Source: Saccoglossus kowalevskii
Taxonomy: Eukaryota; Hemichordata; Enteropneusta; Harrimaniidae
Length of the DNA stretch: 24,100 nucleotides
Direction of reading: 5' to 3'
Assembly: GCF_000003605.2 (NCBI RefSeq)
Contig: NW_003144815.1
Location: forward strand, 4,547 to 28,646
Each line of letters starts with the position of its first letter. Positions within the stretch are counted from its first letter, which is position 1. The position numbers were made by a program, and so were the translations under genes. Below, in pieces: positions 19,371 through 24,100 of this stretch. The notes beneath the pieces are model-generated. The model was not told where the DNA came from, ran no database searches, and worked only from the letters and a program-made list of their open reading frames with translations.

Positions 19371-19390
19371 AGGATAAGTACGTACACAAC
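19371..19390 (+). repeat. Local duplicate marker aggataag/acacaacc, copy 2
   Basis: Second copy of the linked pair. It differs upstream (actaccctgg rather than actatcctgg). Confidence 0.8.
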
Positions 19391-20300
19391 CGACCAATCG
19401 TGGACTTTAATTCAATGTGTTGGTCAGGGTTCTGACCCTGTGTATTTTTCGGTGGGTACCGTTTAATTTCACTATCCTGGCTACGTGTTAAAATGGTTAT
19501 GAATTCATTTTGGATAAGTACGTACATAACCGACCAATCGTGGACTTTAATTCAATGTGTTGGTCAGGGTTCTGACCCTGTGTATTTTTCGGTGGGTACC
19601 GTTTAATTTCACTATCCTGGCTACGTGTTAAAATGGTTATGAATTCATTTTGGATAAGTACGTACATAACCGACCAATCGTGGACTTTAATTCAATGTGT
19701 TGGTCAGGGTTCTGACCCTGTGTATTTTTCGGTGGGTACCGTTTAATTTCACTATCCTGGCTACGTGTTAAAATGGTTATGAATTCATTTTGGATAAGTA
19801 CGTACATAACCGACCAATCGTGGACTTTAATTCAATGTGTTGGTCAGGGTTCTGACCCTGTGTATTTTTCGGTGGGTACCATTTAATTTCACTATCCTGG
19901 CTACGTGTTAAAGTGGTTATGAATTCATTTTGGATAAGTACGTACATAACCGACCAATCGTGGACTTTAATTCAATGTGTTGGTCAGGGTTCTGACCCTG
20001 TGTATTTTTCGGTGGGTACCGTTTAATTTCACTATCCTGGCTACGTGTTAAAATGGTTATGAATTCATTTTGGATAAGTACGTACATAACCGACCAATCA
20101 TGGACTTTAATTCAATGTGTTGGTCAGGGTTCTGACCCTGTGTATTTTTCGGTGGGTACCGTTTAATTTCACTACCCTGGCTACGCGTTAAAATGGTTAT
20201 GAATTCATTTTGGATAAGTACGTACATAACCGACCAATCGTGGACTTTAATTCAATGTGTTGGTCAGGGTTCTGACCCTGTGTATTTTTCGGTGGGTACC

Positions 20301-20440
20301 GTTTAATTTCACTATCCTGGCTATGTGTTAAAATGGTTATGAATTCATTTTGGATAAGTACGTACATAACCGACCAATCGTGGACTTTAATTCAATGTGT
20401 TGGTCTGGGTTCTGACCCTGTGTATTTTTCGGTGGGTACC
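20301..20440 (+). repeat. Variant monomer ctatgtg + ggtctggg, copy 1
   Basis: Linked rare changes: actatcctggctatgtg, and ggtctggg instead of ggtcaggg, which breaks the left arm of the GGTCAG/CTGACC dyad. It recurs 420 bp and 1120 bp later. Confidence 0.85.
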
Positions 20441-20720
20441 GTTTAATTTCACTACCCTGGCTACGTGTTAAAATGGTTATGAATTCATTTTGGATAAGTA
20501 CGTACATAACCGACCAATCGTGGACTTTAATTCAATGTGTTGGTCAGGGTTCTGACCCTGTGTATTTTTCGGTGGGTACCGTTTAATTTCACTACCCTGG
20601 CTACGCGTTAAAATGGTTATGAATTCATTTTGGATAAATACGTTCATAACCGACCAATCGTGGACTTTAATTCAATGTGTTGGTCAGGGTTCTGACCCTG
20701 TGTATTTTTCGGTGGGTACC

Positions 20721-20860
20721 GTTTAATTTCACTATCCTGGCTATGTGTTAAAATGGTTATGAATTCATTTTGGATAAGTACGTACATAACCGACCAATCG
20801 TGGACTTTAATTCAATGTGTTGGTCTGGGTTCTGACCCTGTGTATTTTTCGGTGGGTACC
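20721..20860 (+). repeat. Variant monomer ctatgtg + ggtctggg, copy 2
   Basis: Same linked changes, 420 bp (three monomers) after copy 1. It marks a three-monomer duplication. Confidence 0.85.
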
Positions 20861-21420
20861 GTTTAATTTCACTACCCTGGCTACGCGTTAAAATGGTTAT
20901 GAATTCATTTTGGATAAGTACGTACATAACCGACCAATCGTGGACTTTAATTCAATGTGTTGGTCAGGGTTCTGACCCTGTGTATTTTTCGGTGGGTACC
21001 GTTTAATTTCACTACCCTGGCTACGCGTTAAAATGGTTATGAATTCATTTTGGATAAGTACGTACATAACAGACCAATCGTGGACTTTAATTCAATGTGC
21101 TGGTCAGGGTTCTGACCCTGTGTATTTTTCGGTGGGTACCGTTTAATTTCACTATCCTGGCTACGTGTTAAAATGGTTATGAATTCATTTTGGATAAGTA
21201 CGTACATAACCGACCAATCATGGACTTTAATTCAATGTGTTGGTCAGGGTTCTGACCCTGTGTATTTTTCGGTGGGTACCGTTTAATTTCACTACCCTGG
21301 CTACGCGTTAAAATGGTTATGAATTCATTTTGGATAAGTACGTACATAACCGACCAATCGTGGACTTTAATTCAATGTGTTGGTCAGGGTTCTGACCCTG
21401 TGTATTTTTCGGTGGGTACC

Positions 21421-21560
21421 GTTTAATTTCACTATCCTGGCTATGTGTTAAAATGGTTATGAATTCATTTTGGATAAGTACGTACATAACCGACCAATCG
21501 TGGACTTTAATTCAATGTGTTGGTCTGGGTTCTGACCCTGTGTATTTTTCGGTGGGTACC
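21421..21560 (+). repeat. Variant monomer ctatgtg + ggtctggg, copy 3
   Basis: Same linked changes, 700 bp (five monomers) after copy 2. It lies just before the last two monomers ahead of V14. Confidence 0.85.
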
Positions 21561-21789
21561 GTTTAATTTCACTACCCTGGCTACGTGTTAAAATGGTTAT
21601 GAATTCATTTTGGATAAGTACGTACATAACCGACCAATCGTGGACTTTAATTCAATGTGTTGGTCAGGGTTCTGACCCTGTGTATTTTTCGGTGGGTACC
21701 GTTTAATTTCACTACCCTGGCTACGTGTTAAAATGGTTATGAATTCATTTTGCATAAGTACGTACATAACCGACCAATCGTGGACTTTA

Positions 21790-21897
21790 TTTTGCATGCA
21801 GGTAAGGTATACCTACAGACATAACTGTGGACATTATGCTTAAACTTATGTACTAAGACGTTAGTTAACATTTAATATCAGGCAATGCATTGGTTCA
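21790..21897 (+). repeat. V14: V segment
   Basis: A 108-bp copy with gcttaaactta and gacgtt, like V13. It is followed by ctctggataag with acaaaaccg and a unique ggttttgacc. Confidence 0.93.
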
Positions 21898-22677
21898 TTA
21901 CCCTGGCTACGTGTTAAAATGGTTATGAATTCACTCTGGATAAGTACGTACAAAACCGACCAATCGTGGACTTTAATTCAATGTGTTGGTCAGGGTTTTG
22001 ACCCTGTGTATTTTTCGGTGGGTACCGTTTAATTTCACTATCCTGGCTATGTGTTAAAATGGGTATGAATTCATTTTGGATGAATACGTACATAACCGAC
22101 CAATCGTGGACTTTAATTCAATATGTTGGTCAGGGTTCTGATCCTGTGTATTTTTCGGTGGGTTCCGTTTAATTTCACTACCCTGGCTACGCGTTAAAAT
22201 GGTTATGAATTCATTTTGGATAAGTACGTACATACAACCGACCAATCGTGGACTTTAATTCAATGTGTTGGTCAGGGTTCTGACCCTGTGTATTTTTCGG
22301 TGGGTACCGTTTAATTTCACTACCCTGGCTACGCGTTAAAATGGTTATGAATTCATTTTGGATAAGTACGTACATAACCGACCAATCGTGGACTTTAATT
22401 CAATGTGTTGGTCAGGGTTCTGACCCTGTGTATTTTTCGGTGGGTACCGTTTAATTTCACTACCCTGGCTACATATTAAAAGGGTTATGAATTCATTTTG
22501 CATAAGTACGTACATAACCGACCAATCGTGGACTTTAATTCAATGTGTTGGTCAGGGTTCTGACCCTGTGTATTTTTCGGTGGGTACCGTTTAATTTCAC
22601 TGCCCTGGCTACGTGTTAAAATGGTTATGAATTCATTTTGCATAAGTACGTACATAACCGACCAATCATGGACTTTA
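21898..22677 (+). repeat. HOR body, 5 ordinary monomers (V14 to V15)
   Basis: V14 to V15 spans 888 bp: 6 units plus two bases (gtacatacaaccg, about 22234). It includes ggatgaatacg with caatatg, atcctg and ggttccg (about 22079-22165). A close relative of this variant haplotype is at the end of the window (about 23988-24075). Another monomer reads ctacatattaaaagg (about 22471). Confidence 0.9.
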
Positions 22678-22785
22678 TTTTGCATGCAGGTAAGGTATAC
22701 CTACAGACATAACTGTGGACATTATGTTTATACTTATGTACTATGACGTTAGTTAACATTTCATATCAGGCAATGCATTGGTTCA
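22678..22785 (+). repeat. V15: divergent V segment (type shared with V10)
   Basis: Carries the same three linked changes as V10 (tgtttatac, actatgacg, tttcatatc). It is preceded by caatcatgg and followed by ctgtggataag, as V10 is. Confidence 0.92.
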
Positions 22786-23278
22786 TTACCCTGGCTACGT
22801 GTTAAAATGGTTATGAATTCACTGTGGATAAGTACGTACATAACCGACCAATCGTGGACTTTAATTCAATGTGTTGGTCAGGGTTCTGACCCTGTGTATT
22901 TTTCGGTGGGTACCGTTTAATTTCACTATCCTGGCTACGTGTTAAAATGGTTATGAATTCACTCTGGATAAGTACGTACATAACCGACCAATCGTGACTT
23001 TATTCAATGTGTTGGTCAGGGTCTGACCCTGTGTATTTTCGTGGGTACCATTTAATTTCACTACCCTGGCTACGTGTTAAAATGGTTATGAATCATTTGG
23101 ATAAGTACGTTACATAACCGACCAATCGTGGACTTTAATTCAATGTGTTGGTCAGGGTTCTGACCCTGTGTATTTTTCCGGTGGGTACCGTTTAATTTCT
23201 ATACCCTGGCTACGTGTTAAAATGGTTATGAATTCATTTTGGATAAGTACGTACATAACCGACCAATCGTGGACTTTA
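22786..23278 (+). repeat. HOR body, 3 ordinary monomers (V15 to V16)
   Basis: V15 to V16 spans 601 bp: 4 units (606 bp) with seven lost and two gained bases, all at about 22995-23180. It starts with the ctgtggataag and ctctggataag pair, like the HORs after V9 and V10. Confidence 0.88.
22995..23205. other. Dense indel cluster, likely sequence error
   Basis: Within about 200 bp: gtgactttattc (g and a lost), cagggtctg (t lost), gtattttcgtggg (t and g lost), aatcatttgg (two t lost), acgttacat (t gained), tttttccgg (c gained) and tttctatacc (substituted). The net change of -5 matches the short HOR. The density is far above the rest of the array and suggests low-coverage sequence. Confidence 0.75.
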
Positions 23279-23386
23279 TTTTGCATGCAGGTAAGGTATA
23301 CCTACAGACATAACTGTGGACATTATGCTTAAACTTATGTACTAAGATGTTAGTTAACATTTAATATCAGGCAATGCATTGGTTCA
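23279..23386 (+). repeat. V16: V segment
   Basis: A 108-bp copy with gcttaaactta and gatgtt, like V12. It is followed by two ctctggataag monomers, the second with acaaaaccg, exactly as after V13. Confidence 0.93.
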
Positions 23387-24100
23387 TTACCCTGGCTACG
23401 TGTTAAAATGGTTATGAATTCACTCTGGATAAGTACGTACATAACCGACCAATCGTGGACTTTAATTCAATGTGTTGGTCAGGGTTCTGACCCTGTGTAT
23501 TTTTCGGTGGGTACCGTTTAATTTCACTATCCTGGCTACGTGTTAAAATGGTTATGAATTCACTCTGGATAAGTACGTACAAAACCGACCAATCGTGGAC
23601 TTTAATTCAATGTGTTGGTCAGGGTTCTGACCCTGTGTATTTTTCGGTGGGTACCGTTTAATTTCACTATCCTGGCTATGTGTTAAAATGGTTATGAATT
23701 CATTTTGGATAAGTACGTACATAACCGACCAATCGTGGACTTTAATTCAATGTGTTGGTCAGGGTTCTGACCCTGTGTATTTTTTGGTGGGTACCGTTTA
23801 ATTTCACTACCCTGGCTACGCGTTAAAATGGTTATGAATTCATTTTGGATAAGTACGTACATAACCGACCAATCGTGGACTTTAATTCAATGTGTTGGTC
23901 AGGGTTCTGACTCTGTGTATTTTTCGGTGGGTACCGTTTAATTTCACTACCCTGGCTACGCGTTAAAATGGTTATGAATTCATTTTGGATGAATACGTAC
24001 ATAACCGACCAATCGTGGACTTTAATTCAATATGTTGGTCAGGGTTCTGACCCTGTGTAATTTTCGGTGGGTTCCGTTTAATTTCACTACCCTGGCTACA
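23387..24100 (+). repeat. Terminal block of about 5 ordinary monomers
   Basis: The array continues to the last base with no flanking sequence. Markers are two ctctggataag units, ctatgtg (about 23678), ttttttgg (about 23780) and, at 23988-24075, ggatgaatacg with caatatg and ggttccg. The last group repeats a haplotype seen at about 22079-22165. Confidence 0.93.

Larger units (their letters stand above)
15428..21789 (+). repeat. V-free domain of 45 ordinary monomers (V13 to V14)
   Basis: V13 to V14 is 6470 bp: 46 units (6486 bp) less one 16-bp deletion at 17379/17380. A one-base gain (gaaattc, about 18943) and a one-base loss (gtgtattttcgg, about 19027) cancel. No other V occurs. Monomers are mainly acgcg/acgtg with ttggataag, plus runs of ttttgcataag copies (about 16868-17405). 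Local duplicates include aggataag with acacaacc (19231, 19371) and ctatgtg with ggtctggg (three copies). Two ctctggataag monomers (about 17968, 18387) resemble the unit normally found just after V. Confidence 0.92.
1..24100 (+). repeat. Tandem satellite array, 140-bp monomer, whole window
   Basis: Starting at gtgtattttt (base 1), the same sequence restarts at 141, 281, 421, 561 and onward, giving a period of 140 bp. All copies lie in one orientation. The consensus is about 40% GC with 6 CpG sites (7 when acgtg is acgcg), close to the number expected from base composition. Landmarks by offset from gtgtattttt are: GGTACC near 16, ACGTG/ACGCG at 44, GAATTC at 62, GTACGTAC at 79, and the inverted repeat GGTCAG-GGTT-CTGACC at 123-138. 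About 150 ordinary units and 16 long-unit V segments are present. Neighbouring copies usually differ at only a few positions, so homogenisation is strong. No transposon ends, transposase, RNA gene or conserved coding frame was seen. I do not recognise the satellite family. Eukaryotic heterochromatin is inferred from the structure alone. Confidence 0.97.

Noticed and set aside
22054-22245. Minus-strand open frame of 63 codons
   Set aside because: It is created by the two-base insertion at about 22234 and local variants, and is repeat sequence only.
1-24100. CRISPR array
   Set aside because: The whole 140-bp period is conserved with no unique spacers. Units are far longer than CRISPR repeats, and no cas genes are present.
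1-24100. Assigning the satellite to a named family or species
   Set aside because: An EcoRI-cut satellite and units of 140 or 186 bp are not specific, and I do not recognise the sequence. A search of satellite databases would be needed.

Overview
The window is a single block of tandem satellite DNA from a eukaryotic nuclear genome and holds no gene. A ~140-bp monomer (about 40% GC, one EcoRI site GAATTC and one KpnI site GGTACC in nearly every copy) repeats head to tail in one orientation from base 1 to base 24100, about 150 times. Neither edge of the array is in view. The organism cannot be named from the sequence. A homogenised, kilobase-scale satellite with higher-order structure is typical of pericentromeric, centromeric or other heterochromatin, but nothing here proves which.

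The array is punctuated by a second, longer unit of 186 bp. In it, 62 bp of the normal monomer are replaced by a 108-bp 'V' segment that begins with TGCATGCA. Fifteen complete V segments (V1-V8, V10-V16) and one truncated by the gap (V9) are present. Spacing between successive V segments is always 186 + n x 140 bp, apart from small indels that can each be located. Counting the long unit, the spacings are 7, 6, 11, 14, 5, 8, 8, (gap), 4, 7, 14, 8, 46, 6 and 4 units. The monomers next to V carry diagnostic changes, so this is a true higher-order repeat (HOR). Its basic form looks like an 8-unit, 1166-bp repeat, with shorter and longer derivatives.

Layout: 1-1789 holds plain monomers, including a divergent subfamily at about 761-1340. 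Bases 1790-10539 hold 'A-type' HORs, whose first monomer after V reads ctctgaataag. Bases 10540-10589 are 50 Ns, a placeholder gap. Bases 10590-15427 are mixed HORs, in which V10 and V12 differ from the A-type. Bases 15428-21789 are a 6.4-kb run of 45 monomers with no V at all. Bases 21790-24100 hold three more V segments with B-type flanks (ctctggataag or ctgtggataag).

Variation between monomers falls heavily on CpG sites as C-to-T or G-to-A changes, which points to germline cytosine methylation. Three short zones hold clusters of single-base indels, many in homopolymers, and look like sequence error. Each 140-bp unit has four inverted-repeat or palindromic elements and a weak CENP-B-box-like motif, and each V segment adds three other palindromes. 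The short open frames are by-products of the repeat and are not called as genes.
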